This document shows positions 1 to 9,443 of a DNA stretch of 15,107 nt, piece by piece. The stretch covers positions 1 to 15,107 of the forward strand of contig ML770192.1 in assembly GCA_009733575.1 (NCBI GenBank), given 5' to 3'. Within the stretch, counting starts at the first letter, position 1, and every line of letters begins with the position of its first letter. The stretch is from Gymnopus androsaceus JB14 (taxonomy: Eukaryota > Basidiomycota > Agaricomycetes > Agaricales > Omphalotaceae). Both the position numbers and the translations under genes were made by a program. Below the pieces are notes generated by a model, which searched no databases, was not told the origin of the DNA, and was given only the letters and a program-made list of their open reading frames with translations.

Positions 1-11
1 AGCACCGTGTC

Positions 12-1698
12 ATGAAGCGCAAGAGAGGTCAAGAATCTGACACTGCCCTTGAGGCTGAGCTATCTTCAGGCTGTAAGTGGCCCTTTCTCATTTCCGTGCA
101 AAAATCGCGTGCGCCACACTCTGCCACCCTGGCCCTGGGGACGCAGCCTGCACCACTGCATCTACTTTATTTCTAGCACGGCACTAACTACTTTTTTTAG
201 ATGGATTCCGCACTCTCCGCAGCGGGAGAGAGTTCAGCCCAGCAACTAGAGCCCCAGACATTGTGCTCTCCACCTTCAACACTGCTGGGTTGCTCAGCAG
301 TGGCCTCGCAAGACAGGAGCTGCAGTTCTCTAAGGCTGAAAGCAACGAGTCAGTCCCAATCAGTTTCTCCAGCCGTCTCCCTCAGATACAGCAGCCTGGC
401 CGGCTAGCTGGCTGTAACCCGCTCTCGTCTCTCCTCGCTCCTCCCAGAACCTCTTCCTCCGCCTCGATTCCCGGCCTCTGTCAACCAGCAACCTGCTCAT
501 CCCACCTCCAGCTTCCAGCACATGTGCACGCACCCTCTGTCCTGTACTCACCGGCTTGGAGCGCCAAAAAGCTCTCTACCGTGAGCGTCGCAGAGTGGCT
601 CGCAAGGCTGCACAAGATGCATCCGGCGTCCAGCTCAAGGCTGTTGTACAAAGGAGAGTGGCAGAGGCTCAAACTATCGATGCCCAGCTCCCTTGCAATA
701 GAGCTCGGAATATGTGGAGCGGGAAGAGGTTGACAGCTAGTGGCGTCAAAATTCTGTCCAGCCGCGAGGTGTTCAAGATCTCTGGGCTGAGGCTGGTTGA
801 GTGGGATGGAAGGGTAGTGCTAATCCTTCTTTCTCAAGCAACTGCTAACTGAGATGCGGCAGCAATACAGTCATTGTTCGTACCAAGCAGCAGCATAGGC
901 TCATGGTCCTATTTGCACGTCCTCGCGGCACCGACTGGCTTTGCAATGCGGCCAGAGTTGATGCTGCGCTGGAGAACCTCTACCGGCTGGCTCGTATACC
1001 CCTGTCTTATAAGCCCAACCGACATGGTGGGTACGTCACGCTTCCTGCAGGATGTGGATTCGGAGGAGGAAGGACCAGGCCTGGAAGCTATGCAAACACA
1101 GCTCACAACGCCCCTCTTGTCCAGGAGGTTCTAGCCGATGCTGCTGTCCAGCGTGTCGCTAACTATGTAGATGGTAAGCAGAGTGCTCTCTGTTGTGTTG
1201 GTCTTCCATTTACTTAGGTTTATTTTAGCGGGCCTTCAAGCATATTTCCCAAAGCTTCACCGATTCTATCATAACCTTCTTGCTGCCATCCTGCGTGACA
1301 GCCCCGACATCGTCCAGATGTTTCAAGGCTGCTGCTATGGCGCCTGTCATTTTAACCTCCACAATGCTTCAACCATTGACCACGAGGATTGGTACAACAT
1401 CCTCTTTGGAATGTGCGCCGTCTATTCATCTGGGACATACGACTACACTCGCAGCGGGCACTTCATTGCCTGGAGCCTTGGCATTGTCGCCCAGTTTCCT
1501 CCTGCTTGTGCGGTGTACGTCCCCTCTGCCTGTGTTACCCATGCTAATACGCCCATCGCTGGCCACGAGACAGGCTCATCTGCTGCATTCTTTATGTCTG
1601 CAGGCTTAGCTCGCTGGTACTATAATGGTTTCATGTCGGATAAAGAATATAGGGAGAGAGCTACTGTGGAGCAGATGAAGGCATGGAATGCAGATTGA
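12..1698 (+). CDS. Fungal TET/JBP-like 2OG-Fe(II) dioxygenase family protein, probably inactive
   Basis: A five-exon model keeps one frame: 12-72, 201-413, 512-800, 863-1173, 1229-1698 (1344 nt, 447 aa, stop TGA). The start is tentative; the gene could begin before the window. The N-terminus is basic (MKRKRG) and the next 150 residues are low complexity. From about 900 on, the protein resembles a repeated agaricomycete family: a GFGGGRTRPG motif near 1060, FPKLHRFY near 1250, then a double-stranded beta-helix-like region. The Fe(II) ligand pattern HxD is HED at 1381-1389, and the distal His is in THANTPI (codon 1540-1542). In my recollection the family has GETRYSFTQY after that His; here the Arg position is Gly (GGC, 1573-1575), so 2-oxoglutarate binding may be lost. 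The 801-862 intron uses a weak GTGGGA donor and removes a WDGR stretch I expect to be conserved; the better-looking donor at 814 breaks frame. TET/JBP enzymes oxidise 5-methylcytosine or thymine; activity here is not shown. Confidence 0.55.
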
Positions 1699-2157
1699 GC
1701 TAAGCTCTGGGAGGTTGGGCTGGAGCTTCTACAATATTCCTAGATAGCGGCTAGCTCATATACAAGAAATTATAATATCGATTTTGTACATAGTTTGATG
1801 TTGTGAAGTCGGTATGCAACGTTTGAGCTCCAGGTACATTTCCATTACGAAGTCATAAAATAAGCTTTTGAGAGGTATTTGGCCTGCTGAGCCCGTTCGC
1901 GATAGTAAAAAAATCTGAAATTAATATATGAGATAGCTCCAGTGGTTATCTACAGCTTATACTAATATTGCGTAGCAATGTGTGGGACCTATTGGTCGGT
2001 AGTAAAACGCAAAGAATATTCGACCGATCACAAAACAATTACCAAAGATGCATTGATTTCCCACATGCGCACTTACCTCTTCTTCTCTCTTACCTCTTGC
2101 TCCTCCAGCACGATCTTTCAAATATACAACCAAAAACCACTACAAACCCTACCAGCA
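1699..2157. other. Intergenic: 3' flank of the dioxygenase-like gene and promoter/leader of the next gene
   Basis: No open frame here looks coding. The first part is AT-rich with an AATAA-like string near 1857, consistent with a 3' UTR. From about 2070 the plus strand turns CT-rich, then A/C-rich (CAACCAAAAACCACTACAAACC-like) up to the ATG at 2158, which is typical of a fungal 5' leader and supports that start. Confidence 0.4.
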
Positions 2158-2838
2158 ATGCCTCGGTTGCGTACAGACTCCGCCATTCGCAAATCGGAAC
2201 GCACCAAGAAGGTCAAAGAGGAGATTCGTCTGCGTAAGGCAAAGCGCGCCGCCACAAAACATTGTCTCAGGTTTGTTCATTTTTGTCAAGTTTTGTTCTG
2301 GCTTTGAAGATTTTTATGGGCATTGTGTTTGCTAACTAACTCATCATTTAGAAACAAAGAACGTTTGAATGAAGAAGCTAAAAATCGCATGAGCCGGTCA
2401 GTAAAATCTACGAGTCGTTTTTTTCAAGACAACGTGTCTTCTATTTCTATAATTTCTAACTTCTATTCAACTGCCCTAATCAGGAGCCAATCTGAGATGA
2501 ATGACAAGGAGAAGAAGGCGTTCAAGGAGCGTAGAAAGGCTACAGCGAAGAGGCACTATCTTAAGTGCGCATTTGTTTTATTTCATTCAAAGATCGTTAT
2601 TCAATCTTAGTTCATTAAACGCAGAAATCGAGAAGCTATTCTTAAGAAAGCGGATTCTAAACGTTGGCGGTAAGGTCAATCTATCTCTGTGCAGCAATAT
2701 TCTCAACTACATGTTAGTGCGCATGTCGCCGTTGTCGGCGAAGTGGGATGGTGGACTTATCGTCCTCGAAAAGGGAGGCAGCGTGTTGGGCTTGTGGGCG
2801 CACCTGAAAATCAGGAGGACGCTGTTGAGTATGACTAG
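2158..2838 (+). CDS. Small Lys/Arg/Glu-rich helical protein, five exons
   Basis: Exons 2158-2270, 2352-2396, 2484-2564, 2625-2669 and 2718-2838 are joined by four GT-AG introns (81, 87, 60, 48 bp). They total 405 nt and give an uninterrupted 134-aa protein ending in TAG. Residues 1-95 are dominated by K, R and E with a repeating pattern (NKERLNEEAKNRMSR, NREAILKKADSKRWR) that predicts one long charged helix or coiled coil. Similar K/R/E repeats occur at the N-termini of many agaricomycete hypothetical proteins. The C-terminal 40 residues (GEVGWWTYRPRKGRQRVG and an acidic end) match nothing I recognise. The first exon is preceded by a pyrimidine-rich leader. Nuclear or nucleic-acid binding is only a guess from charge. 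A short last intron (2670-2717) is chosen because the earlier AG would leave only 25 bp. Confidence 0.6.
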
Positions 2839-3128
2839 CTGATGTGTTTTTGGATTGGCAGGAGGTATAGCCGATGTTCGAAAAAGTTAGCAATCATATT
2901 TTGTGCGCCACACTCGTTTTGTATTCCGTCATTTAACTACGCTACATTCATCAAAGTCAATCACATGGATTTTGTTCATGTCAATTATACAGCTGTCTTT
3001 CATTGACTGAAGTCCAAGTCCAAGAAATATTGTTACAATTGCAAGCACGCTAGATACTAGTACATATATGGCATAGATTTTGTAATAAAAGTATCGCGAT
3101 TGAGACTACAAACATTGATCAAATGACA
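2839..3128. other. Intergenic between convergent genes
   Basis: This is the shared 3' region of the small basic gene (+) and the viroplasmin-like gene (-). It is AT-rich, with an AATAAA-like string near 3083 on the plus strand. No coding frame or repeat was seen. Confidence 0.4.
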
Positions 3129-4266
3129 TTAGAAGTGGCGGCGAGGGGCGTTCGGTGGAAGGACCTGAACATGGCCAGCAGCCTTCCAGCGTTTGAATTC
3201 AGCTTCACCTTGGGCGCGGGTTCCGTTGGAGGTCATAACGACGCCGCCACGCCAGGCAAGGCCGTCGATGAGGAAAGTGAGCCTAGTAAAGACAGGGTCG
3301 GTTACCCAAGTCTCCAGCGTAATAACAGTCTGCTCACCTCTTGGTATAGACACCTGGTCGAGCACCTTTGATGACAAATAGCACCTCGTCAGAGGAAGGC
3401 TCGTCTCGAAGGACATCAAGGACTCCAGATTGCACACACTCGTCGTAGTACAGACGAGCCTTGTTGCCGTCGGAGAACTTCTTCTGGAGACGATGCTCAT
3501 AGCCATCGCAGAGGCTATCGGGCCCATAGTCATCGACAGGTCCTTTCCAGCTGTCAAAGATCCCTTGCATACCTCCCCTGCCGTGGTAGACGATGTAGTA
3601 AGATGGAATGATAGCCTTCTCCGGAGATGGAGTGACTTTGGTGGGGGAGACAGCGGACAGGTCAACACGACCGCCTGACACGATGGGGTGTGCAGCCGGC
3701 GTTCCAGGAGTTCGACGTGCTTTGGAAGGCGTCTGATGAGGGGTAAAGGTCCTGGCCAGTCCATCATCAACACGACGAGCTTTGGAAGGCGTCTGAGGAG
3801 GGGTAAAGGTCCTGGCCAGTCCTTCTGCAGCTATGTTGAGAGAAATGTTGATGTAGAAAATGGGTGAAACTAACCAATCGACGCGCTAGCCTTTCCATAC
3901 GCTTCATCAACATCTTCTTCAGCATCTTGAAGGGCATACTGAGCCTTGGCTCGAGCTTTCTCGAGATCCTGCAGTACTAAAACAAAACGCTGTAAATTTG
4001 ACCCGAGCAAGAAGGCGAAAAATCTCACCGAGCGTGTGCTTTCCCACCTCTTCAAGGAGCTGGACTCGTTCGACATGTTCTTGTTGACTAACGCGGGCGG
4101 GACTCTTAGCTTCATCTTGAAAAGCTTGGAGGATTGCCGCAGCACGGCCTTCTGCGGTGGTTTTCTGAGATGGAGTCGAAGGTAAACCTGAACATTCCGC
4201 ATGTCAGTCACGTTGCTCTGATGTTATGATGGAAATGACAGCATGATGATTTGACTTACCGGTCAT
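3129..4266 (-). CDS. Protein with coiled coil, 20-aa tandem duplication and two viroplasmin/RNase H1-N-like modules
   Basis: Exons read 4266-4260 (7-nt first exon, ATG ACC G), 4187-4029, 3976-3875, 3824-3338 and 3282-3129. They total 909 nt: an intact 302-aa protein, with introns of 72, 52, 50 and 55 bp. Residues 10-85 are charged and probably coiled coil (LEKARAKAQYALQDAEED). Residues about 91-127 contain two 20-residue copies of GLARTFTPxQTPSKARR, a basic TP-rich segment that could be a nuclear signal or kinase target. Residues about 165-217 (SYYIVYHGRGGMQGIFDSW ... KKFSDGNKARLYY) and about 237-288 (VLFVIKGARPGVYTKR ... EAEFKRW) follow the pattern YYVVxxGRxxGIYxSW ... KxFxxxxxAExxF of the Caulimovirus-VI/RNase H1 N-terminal fold, which binds RNA:DNA hybrid or dsRNA in RNase H1. 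No RNase H catalytic domain follows. The second copy lacks the usual Trp in the middle and is split by an intron. The gene is divergent from the gene starting at 4523. Function unknown. Confidence 0.7.
3719..3838 (-). repeat. 60-bp in-frame tandem duplication
   Basis: A 42-bp core is repeated at 3721-3762 and 3781-3822 with one mismatch (GATGAG versus GAGGAG). The spacing is exactly 60 bp, so each unit adds 20 residues to the host protein without changing frame. The flanking parts of the unit are also similar (ACGTGC/ACGAGC). The near-identity indicates a recent duplication or a length-variable repeat. Confidence 0.9.
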
Positions 4267-4522
4267 TTTGATATCAAAAACAATGTTAGACTTTAACGTT
4301 CAACAGTCACGTTTGTTGGTTAGAGCAGCTGGAGAGCGAGGTCGGTGGGCAAGATGGTGGTTCAGAAGAAATGTTGGAAGAGGTACGTAAACGCCGCTTC
4401 TCTTACTTCAGCTCTGGCTGACTAGCCACTGTACAGTTATTGGGCTTCTCTCCGTTGGGTGGCGTTTCGTTCTCGAATTTTCGTGCTTGTTTCTACAACT
4501 TTTTTTCCAAAATCACTACTCG
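4267..4522. promoter_or_regulatory. Shared bidirectional promoter region
   Basis: The two divergent start codons (ATG at 4266 on minus, ATG at 4523 on plus) are 256 bp apart. The plus-strand half is CT-rich just before 4523 (TTCTACAACTTTTTTTCC), a common fungal leader. A GTACGT...CTGTACAG stretch at about 4383-4436 could be a 5' UTR intron of the plus-strand gene. No specific operator can be named. Confidence 0.4.
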
Positions 4523-7103
4523 ATGGACAACGCGCCGTTGGGACATATGGTTGCAATCCCGGCCACTGACATGGTCGACGCCAGTCAGGTTCATCGCAAT
4601 GAGCTCAAAAACCGTGAGTCTCTGAACAGAGTTTTGACTCAGACTGCAGCTGCCATAGGTAAATCTCCTTGTTTTTTTTCTGACTGATTTGCACTATAGT
4701 TTATTTTTCATTTCTGCTGCGTTTATGAGCTTGACTACTGATAAACTTTTAGCTTCCTTGCAGCCTCAAGCGGGCCCGAAGCCAAACTATCAGCCTTCTC
4801 GCGACACTAGGCTTTTTGCCAAGAAGAATGACAGAGGCGATGGATTATCTACTGGATCTGCAGCAGCACGTTTTGTGTCTGCAGCGCTGGCTGACATTTC
4901 CAACAGCAGTCGCGCTTCTGACACGTCTGGCGCTCCAGCCAGGCCTGCATGTGTACCAGAGGCATCTGCTGATGCTTCCTCAAACATATCTGGCAATGCT
5001 AGTGCATCCAGCGACGCGCCTACTTCTGACAGCTCCTCTGCAGCCGTCGGTGCATTCTTCACTGGCGCCTCTCCATCAGATGACGCATCCGTCCAGAAAT
5101 CTGCTGCTCTTACTCGTCCTCCTTCTGAGGGCGCCTCTGCAACTGGGGGTGCTTTGACTGGTTCTGATAGTGCCTCTCTATCGAATGACGCATCCTCTGG
5201 CGCGTCCGCTGTTCCGACAGGCGTGTCCGCTACTCCTACTAATGTGTCTGTGGCCAGCGACTCTTCGACTGCATTTGGGGCTGGCTCTGCGACCGCTGCT
5301 GACTCTGGCTCTCCGCCGGACACAGTCCCTGGTTCGGGGGATGCCTCTGTGCACGAACCGCCGCCTAGGAAGAAGAAGAGGTTGGAGATGGGTGAGGAGG
5401 AGCGCAGACTCATGCGAAAGGCTGCTGAGGAACGCTCGGAAAAGCTCGCTGTAGACATCGATAAGCTCTTGGATGAGCAGGAGGAGTTGTTTACAAAGTA
5501 TGCCGACCTCAACGACATCTCCGTGGAGCGCATCAAGAAGCTTGCCAACCAACTTCCGTCCATGAAGCCACAAAAGAAATCCAGTGACTATAATATCTTG
5601 GTCTACTTCAAGGGAAAGGAGGTGAACGCTGGTGAGTAGACGTTCTGTTTGCCTGATCTCATTATTTTTTCTAAGGCTTATTCTTAGGTCGAGGTAAAGG
5701 TTCTAGAACTGCACTCAAAGATCTCCACGCTAAGGTCAAGGAGGACGAGGACCTCCAGGAGATTTTCCAGGATCCAGAGGCCATGAAAGCTCTTCGCCAC
5801 AAGTATGATGAGGAGAAGGCTGAAGAGAAGGTTGCAGCCATCCGGGTTAGCAAACGTGCCCAAGCGAAGAGCGTAGCTGAGAAGGTCAACATTTTCCAGC
5901 AGGAGGTACGGTTTCTTTTTGTGTTTAACATTTTTCGTGCTGACGTTCTTTGGGTTCTCAGGCAAATTTTTTGTACAAGTCAACTGATGCTAACTCGTTT
6001 GGTATGGTGGTCCGTGGGTTGTTTCAGTCAACAGTTGTCTCAGCTTTCTATAGCCGTGGTCCGGCTGATGCCTTCTTTCGCCGTTATTTCCATATAGGCG
6101 TTCAAGATGTGCTGAACTTGTATGAGAGCTATGTGGTGACAGAGGAGAAAGGTATGTTTTAAATTTTTTATTGGGTCGTTTCCTTGCTGAGAAGTTTGTT
6201 TGCAGTTGGTATGCGGAAGCTCTACCAGAGTGAGATGGCCTCCGAGATCGTACGCATGGTTACACAGGGCCTCCGTAAGATACTTATTCTCCTCTGTTTT
6301 CTGATCATTAATGCTTGTCTTGTTTCTAGAAGAGATTACAGGGGTCGCGAACCTCAGCATGAGCTACGTCTCATTTCGCCAAGAACATTGTCGTCCCATA
6401 CAAGGTCAACATCACTGGTTGGCCTGATGATGTTCCCCACTCCTACCCTCAGCGACTGGCTGCCGATCACACCAAGAGACTCTACGATGCTTGGAATAGC
6501 GGCGAGGCTCATTGGTATTGCATGACTCCTGCGGAGGCGAAGACCTATCAGAGCAATGCCGAGAAGAATGGGGAGCTTGAGCCCAGGGTTAGGAAGAAGC
6601 GGGCTGATGCTGGTTTGAAGCGCAGGCATGATGATGATGACGACAGTGAAGAAGATGACGCTGCTCGTCTGTCCAAGGGATCCAGGCGTAAAAGAGCTGT
6701 CTGTGATGACAGCAACGAAGAGTCTGGTGCAGATGATGCTCCGGCAAAGAAGAAGTCCAGGGGCACTGGTGAGGGCACAGCGAAGAAGAAATCGGTGGGT
6801 GCTGGTAAGAAGTTGGCAGGAGCTGGCAGAGGGAGCAGGAACTTGGCGGGAGGGAGTGGAGGTGGAAAGAAGGCGGCGGGAGGTGGTGGGAAGAAGTCGG
6901 TGGGTGGGACTCGCAAAGGAGGTGCAGGAGGGAGTAAGAAGGTCGCAGGAGGTGGAATGAAGACTGCGGGGGCCAGTAAGAAGTCTGTGGCGGAAAAGGG
7001 TAAGGGGAAGAAGAAGAGCCAATGTTTCGTTGTCTCTGACTCCGATGTGGTTTCCGATAACAATGATGACAATGAGGAGGATGAGGCAGAGTTCTCGGGG
7101 TAG
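4523..7103 (+). CDS. HMG-like/'GWP'-core basidiomycete family protein with Lys/Gly-rich tail, frameshifted
   Basis: Exons are 4523-4658, 4753-5631, 5688-5905, 5962-6151, 6206-6274 and 6330-7103, with introns of 94, 56, 56, 54 and 55 bp; all junctions agree in phase. The product is about 754 aa. Residues about 75-245 are Ala/Ser/Thr/Asp-rich and degenerate. Then come a PPPRKKKR nuclear-type signal and a charged helix (EEERRLMRKAAEERSEK). A family core runs from about 320 to 580: DYNILVYFKGKEVN resembles the start of an HMG-box-like helix, and ITGVANLSMSYVSF and VNITGWPDDVPHS match a repeated agaricomycete family of unknown function. The tail (about 585-754) has acidic clusters (DDDDDSEEDD) and many GKK/GGSKK units. 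Exon 6 changes frame at about 6377: the conserved core runs from MSYVSF in one frame to AKNIVVPYKV in another, one extra base. The ATG at 4523 is favoured by the preceding pyrimidine-rich leader. A nuclear, chromatin- or nucleic-acid-binding role is inference. Confidence 0.6.
4880..5350 (+). repeat. Degenerate Ala/Ser/Asp-coding repeats
   Basis: Within exon 2 of the gene starting at 4523, short units such as GCCTCTCCATCAGATGACG (about 5067) and GCCTCTCTATCGAATGACG (about 5171) recur and encode ASxSxDAS-like runs. The antisense strand is also open here, a side effect of the biased composition. Confidence 0.6.
6740..7015 (+). repeat. Low-complexity GGN/AAGAAG repeat coding Lys/Gly/Ala
   Basis: The 3' end of the gene starting at 4523 is made of irregular copies of GGA/GGT and AAGAAG triplets, giving units such as GAGKK, GGGKK, GGSKK. 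Such sequence is prone to replication slippage and is a likely site of length variation. The tail resembles linker-histone-like basic tails in composition only. Confidence 0.75.
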
Positions 7104-7405
7104 GGCGGCAGACTTCTTTGCTGTATGCTTGGACTGAACTTACTTGGCGTCATGATGCTTTCTTGTTGTTTGTGACTTCTTATTATCTAATCTTTTTGTT
7201 GTGATCTATTACATGTATAATCTATTGTGTGTTGTAGTATTTTGAAGTGCACCTCATAAATGCGCTTCCTGAACGCTGTCCGAGCCGACCCCTGATGGTC
7301 ACATGATGCCTGTGAGGTTAATGAAGGCAAGGTATACTAATTCACGCTTAAAGTTCCCTCAATTACTAGCATTTATCTACTATGGGGTATATTGCTCTAA
7401 ACACC
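7104..7405. other. Intergenic between two convergent genes
   Basis: This AT-rich region lies between the stop of the plus-strand gene (7103) and the stop of the transposase-type gene (7406, minus). It should hold one edge of the mobile element, but no inverted repeat or target-site duplication was recognised here. No coding frame was seen. Confidence 0.35.
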
Positions 7406-9440
7406 TTATCTACATAGCGATGTACCAACGGGGTTCCCCCTTGTACATATATCATTCTTGGGGCTGTACAGGTGTTTCCGACTCATCCCATCGCTAAGTG
7501 TGGCTGCCTGAGGAGACCAGAAATTGAGGCCGAGAGAACTGTCATACAGCTGTACGGATAAACGTGAAACCTTGACAATATCGGTAGCTTCCTGGGCATA
7601 ATTGTGTGTTGCCCGGATTCCACCGCCCTTCTCATAAATTATTCGCACCTGCAAAAAAATGTGTCAGCAATGTTGCAGGTATGTAGAAAATCCTAAGTAC
7701 CTTGTCCGACCCAAACCCTTTCTTGAAACGCTACGAGAACCCAGGATCCGCGTCTCAAAGGACGCTGCTCGCTCACTCCTGCAGTAACAAGCTGCATGGG
7801 CAAAACCTTGAGCTGCAGATCTTTGTAATGATCCCGTCCAGCAGCTGCAGTTAGTTTAGCGAGTCTGAGAATGGGTCCCAGAGGTAAATTATCTGCGCTA
7901 TTGAGAATTGCAGCTGCTTCAATGGCAAGATCAGTCTTTTTGAACATCGGAATAACACTGGCAGCTTTCCAGCGTGCACGCCTTTCGGTTCCAGATAGTG
8001 ATTTCACATCGTTTGTCAATGAAGATGAGATTAGACGGGTGATCTCATTGACAATACCTACTTTGAGTTGCGTTGTTGGTAAGGATGCACTGGTCTCCTG
8101 AGCGGCAGATTTCAGTAGGTCCTCATTTGTGGATGCGTTGCGGAAACGATAGGCAATAGCGGACCTGGCTTCATCCGTCTCGTGGGCTTTCCGTAAATCC
8201 AATAGAGCAGTGTAGTTGAAGTTGGTGGCAGACCCAAAGTCAACTGCGTGGCCGTTAGCCATTAACAGTGCTTCTTGCCTTTCACTTGCATTTTTGTTGG
8301 AATCGCAATATTGCGCCTACTCAGAACATGAGATAGATATATATATATTCAGATACATGCACTTACGACTGCACAATCCATAGAATGTTTATCCTCTTCA
8401 AATTCCACCGCTGCCTTTTCCCGCTCTGCCAAGACGTTCTTCATTTCGAGAGCAAGTCGCTGCCATCCCGCCTTCCAAGAATTGACCGATTCTACTTCAT
8501 TAAGCTCAGGCAAACTTTCACTATAAACGCCATAAGACTCCAATCATAAGTATCAGAGAGCAACTTACATATGAAGGTGATCATGAAGGACTGCCGCCGT
8601 TGCTGCAGCACCCTGATTTGCCATTTCTGTTTCGAAAGCCTGAGGAAGAACCAGCTTCAAATCTTCGTCATCATACCCATCCACACGGAGTATTTTGTCG
8701 AGCAAAGCTTCCGTTGGAATCTCGTCAAGACTTTCAAAGAATTCCTCCTCGCTCTCCATATCAGAAGCCTTTGTCATTGCCGCGAGTATCTCTTGTATCT
8801 CCTGTGCGGCAAGTACATTATCCGATGATGTTGAGTCGATACCAGCACATTTTAGGAGCCTCCGTGCTTCAACAAATGCTATGTTTATTGCCTCCTGACA
8901 TTCCGAGTCCGTGGGCCACTTCGAAGCAATATCCACGCTCGTGCCATTGTTGTTGAGATAGGTATGCAGGTAACCAGCGCAATGACCGTTTGCTTTCGAG
9001 TGACTACCTTTCATTGAGTTGTGCATAAGGAAGTCTACTTTGGGAGTCATAAGAATCCACTCCGCAAAAGTAAAGTTTGGAAGTCCAGTACCACCGCGTG
9101 AACATCCAAAGCGGTGCTCACATGGCTCAGTTGAGTGGAAGTGCAAATAGCACGGAATATGAGGAAAGTGGTCGCGGTGAATCAGTGGAAGTTTGAGCAT
9201 GGCGTCGATGAAGACAGTGATAATATTGTATAGGTCTCGAGTGATGAAATGAGTGTTTACGTTGTAATGTGGATGTGAAAGGACGTAGGCTCTCCAGCCA
9301 TCTAAAAAGAACTTTCCCCGCCATAACATCTTCATTCGTTCAAAATGAGATATTGTGCGGTTCTGTTGAGCATCGACAATCTCACCTATGATGAACAGAT
9401 ATATTGAGACACCAAGTTCACCAGGTGAGATTCTTGAGAT

Positions 9441-9443
9441 TTA
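9441..9443 (-). other. Premature stop codon TAA in the transposase core
   Basis: The codon after ARLFSSAVID is TAA. The same frame then reads 35 codons (ending ISHFER) straight into the exon beginning MKMLWRGKFFLDGW. Flanking GT and AG dinucleotides do not offer a frame-preserving intron of plausible length around it. Confidence 0.8.

Noticed and set aside
2501..2842. Plus-strand frame of 113 codons
   Set aside because: It reads through introns of the small basic gene; using its frame in the last exon would need a 25-bp intron.
107..2920. Shared TGCGCCACACTC at about 109 and 2905
   Set aside because: A single 12-bp match without flanking similarity is expected by chance.
3129..3773. Minus-strand frame of 214 codons read as one unspliced protein
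   Set aside because: Only its last 50 codons are real (after the 3283-3337 intron); upstream, the viroplasmin-like motif lies in another frame.
4790..5563. Long minus-strand frame of 257 codons
   Set aside because: It is antisense to the Ala/Ser-rich exon of the 4523-7103 gene; its openness follows from biased composition, and the plus strand has matching splice phases.
6354..7153. Two long minus-strand frames (222 and 201 codons)
   Set aside because: Both mirror the Lys/Gly repeat tail of the plus-strand gene and translate to low-complexity Pro/Ser/Leu strings.
7406..9335. Assignment of the transposase to the KDZ superfamily
   Set aside because: The Ulp1 domain and nearby TET-like gene invite it, but the YDIACQ-type motif I associate with KDZ is absent; the motifs seen are of another pattern.
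9375..9443. An intron removing the TAA in the transposase
   Set aside because: The only GT-AG candidate (GTTATC to CATCATAG) ends in the wrong phase and would delete the conserved YLFIIG segment.
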